64,000 nucleotides of DNA from NCBI RefSeq assembly GCF_009183415.1, contig NZ_WEHU01000005.1, positions 124,001 through 188,000 of the forward strand, in the 5' to 3' direction. Below the pieces are notes generated by a model. That model saw only the letters and a program-made list of their open reading frames with translations, ran no database searches and had not been told where the DNA came from. The DNA comes from Bacillus sp. B1-b2 (GTDB lineage: Bacteria > Bacillota > Bacilli > Bacillales > Cytobacillaceae). Position numbers and translations under genes: made by a program. How positions within the stretch are numbered: position 1 is the first letter of the stretch; every line of letters begins with the position of its first letter. Shown here in pieces: positions 9,295 to 17,687 of the stretch.

Positions 9295-9921
9295 ATGTAT
9301 TTAAGCAGAATAAAAGGAGAATATGACGTAATATTTAGCTTAGGAAATAACTGCTTGCCAGCTATGAAACTAAGAGACAACCAATTAAGAACATATGCAG
9401 GTCCATTTGATTGGGTAGGTTCACCCGATTTAAGTAAGGTCATACATTTATTAGAAAATCACTTTGCTAACTTTTTAGATTTAAAAAATTTAAAAGGGAT
9501 ACAATATCTGTCAGATTACGATATGCTTGTATTCGATGAACAAAATGTCATTAGCTTTAATCATGACTTTAAAAGATCACGAAATAAATTGGACGACCTT
9601 CAAGAACTACCAGAAATAAAAGAAAAATACGATAGACGCATTGCCAGATTCTTAACCTTTCTTTCTAGCGCTAAACGTATTTTATTTATACGCACAGAAG
9701 GCACTTTAGAAGAGGTGATAAGGTTAGAAGAAGTGTTACGAAAAAACGTCAAGAATGACTTTCATCTACTAGTAGTCAATCACACAGAAGGAAATCAAAT
9801 GACAGAATTATATTGGCCTTTAGAAAAAGTTACAGCCATAGAATTACCTAATGGAGAAATTTGGGAAGGAAATAATCATTATTGGAAATATATTTTAGAT
9901 GGAATACACATTTCTAGTTAA
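9295..9921 (+). CDS. DUF1796 papain-like cysteine peptidase family protein, copy 2
   Basis: About 208 aa from the ATG at 9295, which has AAGGTG 6 bases upstream; an upstream GTG is too close to that site. It shows FSLGNNC with the presumed catalytic Cys, GPFDWVG, and an FNHDF block with the presumed His. It is closely related to the next gene (FIRTEG, VVNHTEG, the Trp-Pro-Leu block), so they form a tandem pair, and more distantly related to the copy at 2351. DUF1796 is annotated as papain-like by remote homology only; its reaction is unknown. Confidence 0.8.
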   Translation: MYLSRIKGEYDVIFSLGNNCLPAMKLRDNQLRTYAGPFDWVGSPDLSKVIHLLENHFANFLDLKNLKGIQYLSDYDMLVFDEQNVISFNHDFKRSRNKLDDLQELPEIKEKYDRRIARFLTFLSSAKRILFIRTEGTLEEVIRLEEVLRKNVKNDFHLLVVNHTEGNQMTELYWPLEKVTAIELPNGEIWEGNNHYWKYILDGIHISS

Positions 9922-9960
9922 TAGAAGGACAAGTATTTCATCAAAAGAAGGTGGTATGTA

Positions 9961-10608
9961 ATGAGTATATCTGAAATAAAAGGAAGCTATGACGCTATAT
10001 TTAGTTTAGGTGATTTGTGTTTAGCAGGTATTCAGCTGAGAAAGTTAAATCTACGTCCTTTTGCAGGTCCACTAGATTGGATGTCTTCTCCCTCCCTTGT
10101 AAGTGTAAATAAACTTCTTGAAAATCGGTTTGAAGGATTTATGCTGAAAGAGAATTTACTAGCTACTGGCTACTCAACAGGTATTGATTCTATAGAAAAA
10201 TACCTTGTAGTACATGATCAAGCATACGGTATTGTTTCTAGTCATGACTTTAAAGCAGATCAAAATACACTAGAAAATTTAATCACATATCCAGAAGTGA
10301 AAAGGAAATTAGATAGAAGATCAGAAAGATTGTTACATTACCTTGAAACAGGGAAGAAAATCTTATTTGTTCGGACAGAAGCTTCATTTGCTGATACGCT
10401 AAAATTAGAAGAAATATTAACTGATTTAGTAAAAAATGAGTTTCATATTTTAATCATAAATCATACAGATGTAGATACGATGAAAGAGAAAAATTGGCCA
10501 ATTACTCATGTAAGTGTTGTTGAATTTCCAAAACATGATAAGTGGAACAATAATGATGACTTATGGAAAGAACTATTTAGTGAAGTGGAAATAGTGAGTG
10601 AAAATTAA
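9961..10608 (+). CDS. DUF1796 papain-like cysteine peptidase family protein, copy 3
   Basis: 215 aa, tandem paralogue of the preceding gene with 39 bases between them. It has FSLGDLC (presumed catalytic Cys), GPLDWMSSP, SSHDF (presumed His) and FVRTEA. GAAGGTGG lies shortly before the ATG. All three family members in this locus keep the same Cys and His-Asp-Phe positions, which argues that a conserved active site, rather than a degenerate fold, is under selection. Confidence 0.8.
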   Translation: MSISEIKGSYDAIFSLGDLCLAGIQLRKLNLRPFAGPLDWMSSPSLVSVNKLLENRFEGFMLKENLLATGYSTGIDSIEKYLVVHDQAYGIVSSHDFKADQNTLENLITYPEVKRKLDRRSERLLHYLETGKKILFVRTEASFADTLKLEEILTDLVKNEFHILIINHTDVDTMKEKNWPITHVSVVEFPKHDKWNNNDDLWKELFSEVEIVSEN

Positions 10609-10719
10609 TCAAGAGAAAATTAAAGACTTTTCCTGTACTAAGAGAAGACAGCTTGTAGACAATCTCGAAAAAGAAATTCAGGAGGGAATAAGGTAGTATA
10701 TTTAATAATCCCTTTGAAT

Positions 10720-10757
10720 AGGAGTCTCACCCCTGGAACGTAGATCAGCTGCATAAA
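10720..10757 (-). repeat. partial copy of a dispersed repeat (minus orientation)
   Basis: Read on the minus strand, this 38-base stretch matches 45959-45996 at 34 of 38 positions (shared core CAGGGGTGAGACTCCT). Only the end of the element is present here. It lies in the 277-base gap between the last DUF1796 gene and the SDR gene, which holds nothing else recognisable. Confidence 0.7.
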
Positions 10758-10885
10758 ATTACTGTTAATCTCCCTAAATCACTTTTGTGAATAAGCTGAC
10801 TTCTCTTGTACTTGGAGAAGTTTATTTTTGTTTTTCCCATCACTTCTAGATAAAATAAAGGTAAGAATTTGAGGGAGGATGTATA

Positions 10886-11632
10886 ATGAGTTTTTTAAAT
10901 AAGGTCGTAATTGTAACAGGAGCAAGTAATGGAATCGGTAAAAGCATAGCTGAAGCCTACATACAAAAAGGGGCAAAGGTAGTACTGGCAGATTTAGATA
11001 TAGAAAATGGAACAAAGATAACTAAAAATGCATTACATCCAGAAAATATTTTGTTTGTTAAAACAAATGTAAAAGAAGAAGAGGATGTCATTCAATTAAT
11101 CAAAAAAACAATCAATACTTTTGGTAAAATCGATATCCTCGTCAATAATGCAGGCATAAGTAATTTCAAATCATTTTATGAGCTTACTATAGATGAATGG
11201 GACAATGTTATTCATACTAATTTACGTAGTGTATTCCTTTGCTCAAGAGAAGCAGCTAGGGAAATGAGAAAGAATACAAGTGGTGGTTCTATTATCAATA
11301 TGGCCTCTACAAGAGCATATATGTCAGAGCCACATACAGAAAGCTACAGTGCAAGTAAAGGTGGCATTATTGCACTTACACATTCTCTTGCGAATACACT
11401 TTCAACAGATAATATAACAGTAAATAGCATCTCTCCAGGATGGATAGAAACAAAAGACTATGACAGTTTGCGAGAAATAGATCATAACCAGCACTTATCT
11501 AACAGAGTAGGAAAACCAGAGGATGTAGCAAGAGCATGCTTATTTTTAACAAACGATGAAAATAACTTTATCACTGGAACAAATCTTACAATTGATGGAG
11601 GAATGACGGTTAAAATGATCTACGAAGAATAA
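10886..11632 (+). CDS. SDR family oxidoreductase, FabG-like
   Basis: Classical short-chain dehydrogenase of 248 aa. It has TGASNGIG (residues 10-17), NNAG, a catalytic Ser near 141 and Tyr154-x3-Lys158 in the YSASKGG motif, plus a typical C-terminal TIDGG. An Asp in the second strand (VLADLD) suggests NAD(H) rather than NADP(H). GGGAGG precedes the ATG. The substrate is unknown, and association with the sugar locus is by position only. Confidence 0.88.
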   Translation: MSFLNKVVIVTGASNGIGKSIAEAYIQKGAKVVLADLDIENGTKITKNALHPENILFVKTNVKEEEDVIQLIKKTINTFGKIDILVNNAGISNFKSFYELTIDEWDNVIHTNLRSVFLCSREAAREMRKNTSGGSIINMASTRAYMSEPHTESYSASKGGIIALTHSLANTLSTDNITVNSISPGWIETKDYDSLREIDHNQHLSNRVGKPEDVARACLFLTNDENNFITGTNLTIDGGMTVKMIYEE

Positions 11633-11736
11633 GGAGGCAAATCTTTTAATATATGGGTAATTAGATTGAAATCTGAAATTCAGAGGAGTATAATAGCTTC
11701 CATATCAATACTTATTCACTATTGGAGGCTTTTTAA

Positions 11737-12507
11737 TTGGACGTTCTACATCAAATATTACAAACCTACGCATCATTTTTTGATTGGGAAATGTGGGTGA
11801 AGGTGCTATCAGACCCTGTTTCTTGGGGATTAATTGGCTCACTAATTATATTAGAAGGATTATTATCTGCAGATAATGCCCTTGTTTTAGCAGTAATGGT
11901 CAAGAATTTACCACCAGATAAGCAAAAAAAAGCACTAACATACGGATTATTCGGGGCATATTTCTTCCGTTTTCTCTTTATAGGACTTGGTGTATACCTA
12001 ATTAAATTTACATGGATTAAAGTAATAGGTGCTGCATATTTAGCTTGGATTGTTATTAAGCATTTCTGGTTAAATAAAGAGGAAGAAGAGAACACTTCAG
12101 TAAAGAAAACTGGATGGATGATTCGTGCTTTTGGTCTATTTTGGGCAACAGTTATTTCCGTAGAATTAATGGATTTAGCATTCTCCGTTGATAGTATCCT
12201 TGCTTCTCTAGCTGTTTCGGACGAAATTTGGATTCTTCTTATTGGAGGAATGTTAGGTATTCTTATGATGAGAACAGTAGCTAAAGTATTTTTAGTCCTT
12301 ATTGACAAAGTTCCCGAATTGGAAAATACAGCATTTGTACTAATTGGAATTATCGCACTAAAAATGTTCGCTGGTATTTTTGGTTATGAGTTAAATCATT
12401 ATGTATTTTTCGCCATTTTAATTATGGCTTTTATTATCACTTTTATTATTCACTTTATTAATAGAAATAAAAAGATGTCGGAAGAAATTGCTTCTACTAA
12501 AGAATAA
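11737..12507 (+). CDS. TerC family membrane protein, YceF/YkoY-like
   Basis: Polytopic membrane protein of 256 aa in the TerC family. It has the characteristic acidic membrane motifs EGLLSADNALVLA and ELMDLAFSVDS, which coordinate metal in this family, and about seven hydrophobic segments. The Bacillus subtilis relatives YceF (MeeF) and YkoY (MeeY) export manganese to load secreted enzymes. The start is TTG at 11737 with GGAGG 8 bases upstream. No yybP-ykoY manganese riboswitch is visible upstream. It is a single-gene unit closed by the terminator at 12520. Confidence 0.88.
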   Translation: MDVLHQILQTYASFFDWEMWVKVLSDPVSWGLIGSLIILEGLLSADNALVLAVMVKNLPPDKQKKALTYGLFGAYFFRFLFIGLGVYLIKFTWIKVIGAAYLAWIVIKHFWLNKEEEENTSVKKTGWMIRAFGLFWATVISVELMDLAFSVDSILASLAVSDEIWILLIGGMLGILMMRTVAKVFLVLIDKVPELENTAFVLIGIIALKMFAGIFGYELNHYVFFAILIMAFIITFIIHFINRNKKMSEEIASTKE

Positions 12508-12519
12508 ACTTATGATTTT

Positions 12520-12551
12520 GCCTGTACTTTATTGGACAGGCTTTTTATTTT
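12520..12551 (+). terminator. terminator after the TerC gene
   Basis: Stem GCCTGT/ACAGGC followed by TTTTTATTTT. It overlaps the end of the convergent YkuK-family gene. Confidence 0.75.
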
Positions 12552-13081
12552 GTATATCTGTTCGCATAAGAGGAGGCTACAAAAGAATCTGGCTTTATTT
12601 TAGGCTCTATGCCTATTGATTCAATTCTTGTGACCATTTCTTTTACAAATTCTTTTGTTTTATTCCTACTTCCTGCACCTATATCAATATGCCCCTCCAT
12701 CGTAAAGGTTGCTCCCTGATAAATGTTTGGTAAAACTACATCGATTAATCTATTTTTTCTCTCGTCCGTCAATAAGCTTACAATTTCCTCAGTAAGAGTG
12801 GTTTCATAGGAAATCTTCTCATGCAGCTGAAGGATCTTTCTAGGCACAATCTCTTTTCTAATACATGCCCAAACTCCTTTTCCTTTTTGTTGGATCACTA
12901 TCCCAGTAATAAAAGTAGTTTGTCTTGCATGTACTTGAGAATCAGTCCCAATCATCAGTTGGAAATTTCCTCTAGGATTTTTTTGCATAAAAGAAAGGAT
13001 TCGCTGAAAAACAATATCAAAGGTCATGTTTTTTTCTTGAAGATTTTGAAACGTAAGTTCTCTCTTCCAATCCATCTTCAT
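12545..13081 (-). CDS. YkuK family RNase H-like protein (DUF458)
   Basis: 178 aa, typical of the DUF458/YkuK family. The first strand carries IGTDSQVHA, the RNase H-fold Asp position, and further acidic residues occur in the region EGHIDIGAGSRN and at the C terminus (KPDSFVASS). The biochemical activity of the family is not established. GGAGGG lies 6 bases before the ATG. It is convergent with the TerC gene and divergent from the lipoprotein gene. Confidence 0.85.
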   Translation of the reverse strand: MKMDWKRELTFQNLQEKNMTFDIVFQRILSFMQKNPRGNFQLMIGTDSQVHARQTTFITGIVIQQKGKGVWACIRKEIVPRKILQLHEKISYETTLTEEIVSLLTDERKNRLIDVVLPNIYQGATFTMEGHIDIGAGSRNKTKEFVKEMVTRIESIGIEPKIKPDSFVASSYANRYTK

Positions 13082-13348
13082 TGTTTCCCTCCATATGCCA
13101 ATGTATGCTTCTTTATCATTGTATGATGGTGTTCTTGATTTATCACCAGTATTCTAGTGAAGTAAAGATTCACTATTAGAGATTGCTTTTTCTCATTAGC
13201 AGGAGATTTCTGTAACATGGAAATAGATAAGCCGCATTCTTAGCAAAAAAACAATAAAAAGTAGTAATTAATTTGTAATAGAATTGAAACTTATCTGCAA
13301 ACTTTTCGTCTAAGCAAGAAAGAGAGCTAAATAAGGAGTGATACTAAC

Positions 13349-14242
13349 GTGAAAAGCAAGAAATTTATATGGCCATTTATTTTTAGCATGCTATTAATCG
13401 TTACAGGGTGCAGTGCTGGTCAAGGTAATCAAAGTAGTGAATCTACTACAGAGATGGCTGTGCAAGATTTAAAACAAGGAGATACTTCTACTGCCAATAC
13501 AGGAGAGTCAGAGGAATTGGAAGAGAGCAGTGAGACGGATGATATAAGTAATGGCCAATCAGAGCGTTTGGTTATTTATAATGCCTCACTCTCTATGGAG
13601 GTGAAAAACTACGAGAAGATAGAAGGGGAAATTGAAAAGAAAGTGGACAGTGCAGGAGGATATGTTGTAAATTCCTCTATCTATAATGAAGGAGAAAATT
13701 TTATTAATGGCAACATCACCGTAAAAATCCCTCAAGAGCAGTTTCAAGCATTTATTGACAATGTAGAGAAGTTAGGAGTAAAACTTCTAGATAAAAGTAT
13801 TAATGGTAATGATGTAACAGAGGAATACGTCGATTTAGAATCACGATTAAAGGCAAAAAATGCAGTAGAAACAAGATTACTAACCTTATTGGATCAAGCA
13901 GAGAAAACAGAGGATTTATTAAAAATTTCGGCAGATTTAGCAACCGTTCAAGAAGAAAAAGAACAAATACTTGGAAGGATGAATTATTTAAAAAATAATA
14001 TTGATTACTCTACAGTCACTATTAACCTACAAGAAGAATTAGTAGCAGTTGGAAGCATAGATAAACAGGAATCATTTGATACATGGGAAAAAGCAAAAGG
14101 ACTTTTCATTACTACAATTAATAGCATCTTAGCTTTTTTCTCCAGCTCCATCGTATTTATCATTGGATTGTCTCCTGTATTAATTCCTCTTGTTATTGTA
14201 TTTTTAGCATGGTTTTTAATCAGAAGAAGAAGAAAAGAATAA
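13349..14242 (+). CDS. DUF4349 membrane-anchored lipoprotein
   Basis: 297 aa. An N-terminal signal with lipobox LIVTGC (Cys near residue 21) is followed by a low-complexity Ser/Thr/Glu linker, then the DUF4349 domain (IYNASLSMEVKNYE through about 235) with a central coiled coil. A C-terminal transmembrane segment ends in RRRRKE. The start is GTG with AAGGAG 10 bases upstream. The protein is probably anchored in the membrane at both ends; its function is unknown. Its terminator has been split by an insertion sequence 20 bases downstream. Confidence 0.85.
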   Translation: MKSKKFIWPFIFSMLLIVTGCSAGQGNQSSESTTEMAVQDLKQGDTSTANTGESEELEESSETDDISNGQSERLVIYNASLSMEVKNYEKIEGEIEKKVDSAGGYVVNSSIYNEGENFINGNITVKIPQEQFQAFIDNVEKLGVKLLDKSINGNDVTEEYVDLESRLKAKNAVETRLLTLLDQAEKTEDLLKISADLATVQEEKEQILGRMNYLKNNIDYSTVTINLQEELVAVGSIDKQESFDTWEKAKGLFITTINSILAFFSSSIVFIIGLSPVLIPLVIVFLAWFLIRRRRKE

Positions 14243-14302
14243 TAAAAGCAGTTGAAAGAGTGAAACTGAAGTGACCCCTAAAAGTTAGACACGGTTATTT
14301 CA

Positions 14303-15160
14303 TCAGGCAACTTGCTCAAAATGAGTTCGGTATTGTACTGGACTCATTTTGAGTTTTGCCTTTATCCGTTTGGAATTATAATATTCCATATATTTTTTAA
14401 GTTCTTGTTTAAAATGCTCTACATTTTTGAATTCCTTATAGTAAAGGAATTCTGATTTCATAATCCCAAAGAAATTCTCCATCACTGAATTATCGTAACA
14501 GTTTCCCTTACGAGACATACTTTGTTTAATTCCTCTTTTTTGAAGGACATGACGATATTGTTTCATCTGATAATGCCAACCTTGATCTGAATGCATCAGT
14601 AGTTTATGTTCTTCTGGTAAGCGTTCAAGGGCTTTCTCTAACATCTCCGAAACAAGTGAATATATTGGTCTAGAGCCTATTGTATAAGTGATAATTTCTC
14701 CGTTAAATAAATCTAATACAGGTGATAAATAAAGCTTCTCGCCAAATAATTTAAACTCCGTAATATCCGTTACCCACTTCTGATTTGGTGCATCGGCTGT
14801 AAATTGACGATCTAAATGATTTGGTGCAATTTTCCCAACAGTACCTTTATAAGATTTATATTTTTTCATCCGTACTAAACATTTTAAGCCAAGTTCTTTC
14901 ATGATACGTTAAACCTTTTTGTGATTCACTTTTTGCCCACGATTCGTTAGCTCATCACGTATACGGCGGTAACCGTAACGACCTTCATGTTCCTCATAAA
15001 TAGCCTTTATTTCAGCTTTTAAGTCACTATTTGAATCTGGTCGATTCAATCTCTTTACTAAATCATAATATGTGCTACGTGGAATATCAGCTAGCCTTAC
15101 GAGTTCCTTCACCGAGTATTTATGCCTTAATTCGTAGACTACTAGTGCTTTGTCTTTTTT
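14303..15160 (-). pseudogene. IS3-family transposase OrfB (DDE integrase), interrupted by a stop codon
   Basis: The OrfB frame is entered by -1 frameshift from orfA at an A AAA AAG heptamer (minus strand, 15154-15160). It contains the HTH_21-type region (YEEHEGRYGYRRI), then the integrase core with [15 protein letters not shown] and NSVMENFFG giving the D, D and E positions. A TAA at 14909-14911, between NHKKV and RIMKELG, splits the protein into 67-codon and 199-codon parts. A single base change from CAA or TTA would explain it. Confidence 0.88.
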
Positions 15161-15657
15161 GGTGATTTTTCCTTGTTTTGAACTAAGGCATTCAACTTTT
15201 TTAGATACTCATTTTCCATTTCTAGTTGTTTAATACGCGCTTCAAGTGCTTCTACAGATCCTTTAGCCGGTGCTTGTTTAGGTTGTTTAATAGGTTTCTT
15301 TTTCACGGATGGACGCCCCTTTTGTTTCGGTTCTAGGGCTTCTATACCGCCAACTTCCATTTTTCTCTGCCAATCATACACCATTGTATAACTAGAGATT
15401 TTAAAGAGAGCTGCAGTATCCATTAGTGTCGCACCAGATTGAACCATATAGTTTAGTACATCTAGTTTAAAACTAACAGAACAGTTTGTATAGGAATTTT
15501 TAAGACCTTCTTCTCCATGTAATTCATATAACTTTAACCAATATTGGAATTGTGCTCTAGTTATACCAATTTGTTTTACATATTCTTTTTGAGAAATTAC
15601 TTTCGGGTTATAGCCTTGAATAATATTTAATTTCAAATCACTTGTATATTTAGTCAT
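15142..15657 (-). CDS. IS3-family transposase OrfA (helix-turn-helix)
   Basis: 171 aa from the ATG at 15657 (MTKYTSDLKLN). It carries two helix-turn-helix regions that bind the element's ends and a C-terminal coiled coil (VEALEARIKQLEMENEYLKK) for dimerisation. Longer in-frame readings from a TTG at 15699 start inside the terminal repeat and are less likely. GGAGGT lies 12 bases upstream of the ATG. The end of the frame contains the A AAA AAG slip site for making the OrfAB fusion. Confidence 0.85.
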   Translation of the reverse strand: MTKYTSDLKLNIIQGYNPKVISQKEYVKQIGITRAQFQYWLKLYELHGEEGLKNSYTNCSVSFKLDVLNYMVQSGATLMDTAALFKISSYTMVYDWQRKMEVGGIEALEPKQKGRPSVKKKPIKQPKQAPAKGSVEALEARIKQLEMENEYLKKLNALVQNKEKSPKKTKH

Positions 15658-16033
15658 ATAAAAAACTGCACCTCCAATTGCTAGACAAGTGTCTAACAAT
15701 TGGGGTGCAGTTCAAACTTACTCTTTCAACTGCTTTTTTTGTTTTTCTATATTGATATCATTCTTCTTTTTAGAGGAACTCTAGGTTATCTAGCTAGCAT
15801 TTATTTTCTTTAACGGATCAATTGGATTACTAAAGTTACTTTAATTCTTAGAAAAATCATCAAATATTTTTAAGTTACTGAACATTAAAAAGTATAATGC
15901 TTCCCCTCTAAAATGTATCCGTCTCGATTTTCTTTCTCAATATTGCACGTAACTTTTCAATAGTATATTGTTGTATTCAGCTATATGGTTCATCAACTTA
16001 AACCATTAAACTGATTATTGGAGGCTAGACTGA

Positions 16034-16384
16034 ATGAATAAACAGGAACAATTAAATATAATCAAAGAAGATTTTATTAATTGTCAGAAAGTATTATTGG
16101 CAATTGGTGATGAAACTCGCCAATCGATCTTGTTAGTTCTAATGGGGACGGATTGTCAAACAGGATTACGCGTGGGTAAAATCACAGAACAAACACATCT
16201 TTCTCGACCTGCTGTGTCCCATCATCTTAAGGTTCTACGAGATGCTGGAGTTATTTTAATGCGTAAAGAGGGAACAAAAAACTTTTATTATATTAATTTA
16301 CGTACAGAATTAGGTTTATTAAGAACACTTGTGTTAGATATTGATAAGTTCATGCAGAACTTTTATAGAAATGATGAAATTTAA
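16034..16384 (+). CDS. ArsR family winged-helix regulator
   Basis: 116 aa with the ArsR-type winged helix. LLAIGDETRQSIL is the first helix, LSRPAVSHHLKVLRDAG the recognition helix, and KEGTKNFYYIN the wing. No obvious metal-binding Cys cluster is present, so it is probably not a classical metal sensor. GGAGG lies 9 bases before the ATG. It is co-directional with the oxidoreductase 26 bases downstream and probably regulates it. A small inverted repeat (ATGGTT, 10 bases, AACCAT) at 15985-16006 could be the operator. The 288 bases upstream, after the IS, hold no gene. Confidence 0.85.
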   Translation: MNKQEQLNIIKEDFINCQKVLLAIGDETRQSILLVLMGTDCQTGLRVGKITEQTHLSRPAVSHHLKVLRDAGVILMRKEGTKNFYYINLRTELGLLRTLVLDIDKFMQNFYRNDEI

Positions 16385-16410
16385 ACACACATTATTTGGA
16401 GGAATAGAAT

Positions 16411-17409
16411 ATGAGAGCAATGGTTATTGATAGGTATGGTAAAGTTCCAATGCGTATAGCAGAAATGCCCACACCTGAAATTGGTGAATATGAGGTACTC
16501 GCAGAAATTCATGCAGCTAGTATTAATCCTATTGATTTTAAGATACGCGATGGGAAAGTGAAATTGTTAGTTAAGTATAAAATGCCTCTTATCTTAGGGA
16601 ATGACTTTTCAGGTGTCGTTACAAAGATTGGCGCAAAAGTAACTCGTTTTAATGTTGGTGACGAAATATATGCACGTCCACGTAAGAGCAAAATAGGTAC
16701 TTTTGCTGAATATATCGCAATACATGAAGAGGACATCGCCTTAAAACCCAAAAATTTAAGCTTTGAAGAAGCAGCATCGATCCCGTTGGTTGGGTTAACC
16801 TCCTATCAAGCACTATATGATATTTTGCAATTGCAAAAGGGGCAAAAGATTTTAATTCACGCTGGTGCTGGTGGTGTCGGCACCTTTGCTATACAACTAG
16901 CCAAATTAATGGGTGCCACCGTTACAACGACTGCAAGTGATGCTGGTTCAAATTTAGTGAAATCTCTTGGTACAGATGAAATTATTAATTACAAGACAGA
17001 AAAATTTGAAGAGATACTGAAAAACTATGATGCTGTATTCGATACACTTGGTGGCGAGACACTCGAAAAATCATTTGAAGTGATAAAAAGCGGAGGAAAA
17101 ATTGTTTCTGTTTCGGGATTACCAAATGCTCGTTTTGGTAAAGAATATGGTTCCGGATTTTTTAAAACGTTGTTGTTTTCTATAGCAAGTAATAAACTTA
17201 CTGCGTTTGAAAAAAAGCATAATGTTCCATATACGTTTTTGTTTATGAAACCAAGTGGAGAGCAATTACGTATAATCGCAAACTTTATTGAGACTGGTAA
17301 AATCAAACCTATAATTGATAAAGTTTTTCCTTTTGAAGAAGCTCAAAAAGCGATGGATTATGCGGAAACAGGAAGGGCAAAAGGCAAAATAATAGTAAAA
17401 ATCAGATAG
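16411..17409 (+). CDS. zinc-free NADP-dependent quinone oxidoreductase-type MDR protein
   Basis: Medium-chain dehydrogenase of 332 aa. It has a GroES-like N-terminal half (INPIDFKIRDG, GNDFSGVV) and a Rossmann half with HAGAGGVGTFAIQLAKLMGA. The catalytic-zinc ligands of alcohol dehydrogenases are absent, which points to the quinone oxidoreductase subgroup. GGAGG lies close before the ATG. It is the second gene of a pair with the ArsR regulator and would reduce an unknown reactive carbonyl or quinone. Confidence 0.88.
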   Translation: MRAMVIDRYGKVPMRIAEMPTPEIGEYEVLAEIHAASINPIDFKIRDGKVKLLVKYKMPLILGNDFSGVVTKIGAKVTRFNVGDEIYARPRKSKIGTFAEYIAIHEEDIALKPKNLSFEEAASIPLVGLTSYQALYDILQLQKGQKILIHAGAGGVGTFAIQLAKLMGATVTTTASDAGSNLVKSLGTDEIINYKTEKFEEILKNYDAVFDTLGGETLEKSFEVIKSGGKIVSVSGLPNARFGKEYGSGFFKTLLFSIASNKLTAFEKKHNVPYTFLFMKPSGEQLRIIANFIETGKIKPIIDKVFPFEEAQKAMDYAETGRAKGKIIVKIR

Positions 17410-17540
17410 TTGATAATATAGAAAAAAATTTTCGTAACATTCCTTTTTTTAATGATTCTATCAAAGTCACTCCGTTTTAATCGATCATTATTTAAAAGAT
17501 ACACATGTCTTAATAGAACAGGCACTTTCACGAAGTAACC

Positions 17541-17590
17541 AAAGCCTAAATTCTCACTTATAGTATGGGAATTTAGGCTTTTTAATTTTT
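17541..17590 (+). terminator. terminator after the ArsR-oxidoreductase pair
   Basis: Perfect 13-bp stem (AAAGCCTAAATTC and complement, 17541-17553 and 17569-17581) followed by TTTAATTTTT. It lies about 130 bases after the oxidoreductase stop. Confidence 0.8.
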
Positions 17591-17659
17591 GCTTACCTTA
17601 ACGTTGTAACTCCGAATTTTCCATACGATACATCCATTAATAAAAAATGATAATTCAGT

Positions 17660-17687
17660 AAATACCATAATAAGATTATGGTAAACT
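17660..17687 (+). other. dif-like site 1 (degenerate), on the stop of the DUF5658 gene
   Basis: A near-palindrome with arms around ACCATAAT and ATTATGG, ending in GTAAACT. It aligns with sites 2 and 3 (CCATAATA, then ATTATG and TAAACTAGA) but has one extra G in the right arm. It overlaps the TAG stop (17686-17688) of the left-going gene. It is the weakest of the three copies. Confidence 0.45.

Larger units (their letters stand above)
14267..15714 (-). mobile_element. IS3-family (IS150-like) insertion sequence, decayed
   Basis: 1448 bp. The ends form imperfect inverted repeats beginning TGAAGTGACCCC on the left and TGAACTGCACCCC on the right, both continuing into GTTAGACAC. It is flanked by a 3-bp direct repeat AAC (14264-14266 and 15715-15717), as expected for this group. 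It carries orfA and an orfB with the DDE residues, arranged leftwards with a slippery heptamer between them. An in-frame stop in orfB makes transposition by this copy unlikely. Confidence 0.92.
14244..15744 (+). terminator. terminator of the DUF4349 gene, split by an insertion sequence
   Basis: The 18 bases at 14244-14261 (AAAAGCAGTTGAAAGAGT) are the exact reverse complement of 15720-15737, which run on into a T tract. With the IS and one copy of its 3-bp duplication removed, this is an 18-bp stem with a 7-base loop directly downstream of the lipoprotein gene. The IS sits in that loop. Confidence 0.85.

Noticed and set aside
11633-11736. Possible yybP-ykoY manganese riboswitch before the TerC gene
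   Set aside because: The roughly 100-base leader lacks the conserved aptamer motifs.
11766-12308. 180-codon minus-strand frame opposite the TerC gene
   Set aside because: It is a shadow; the plus-strand TerC protein has all its family motifs and a proper start.
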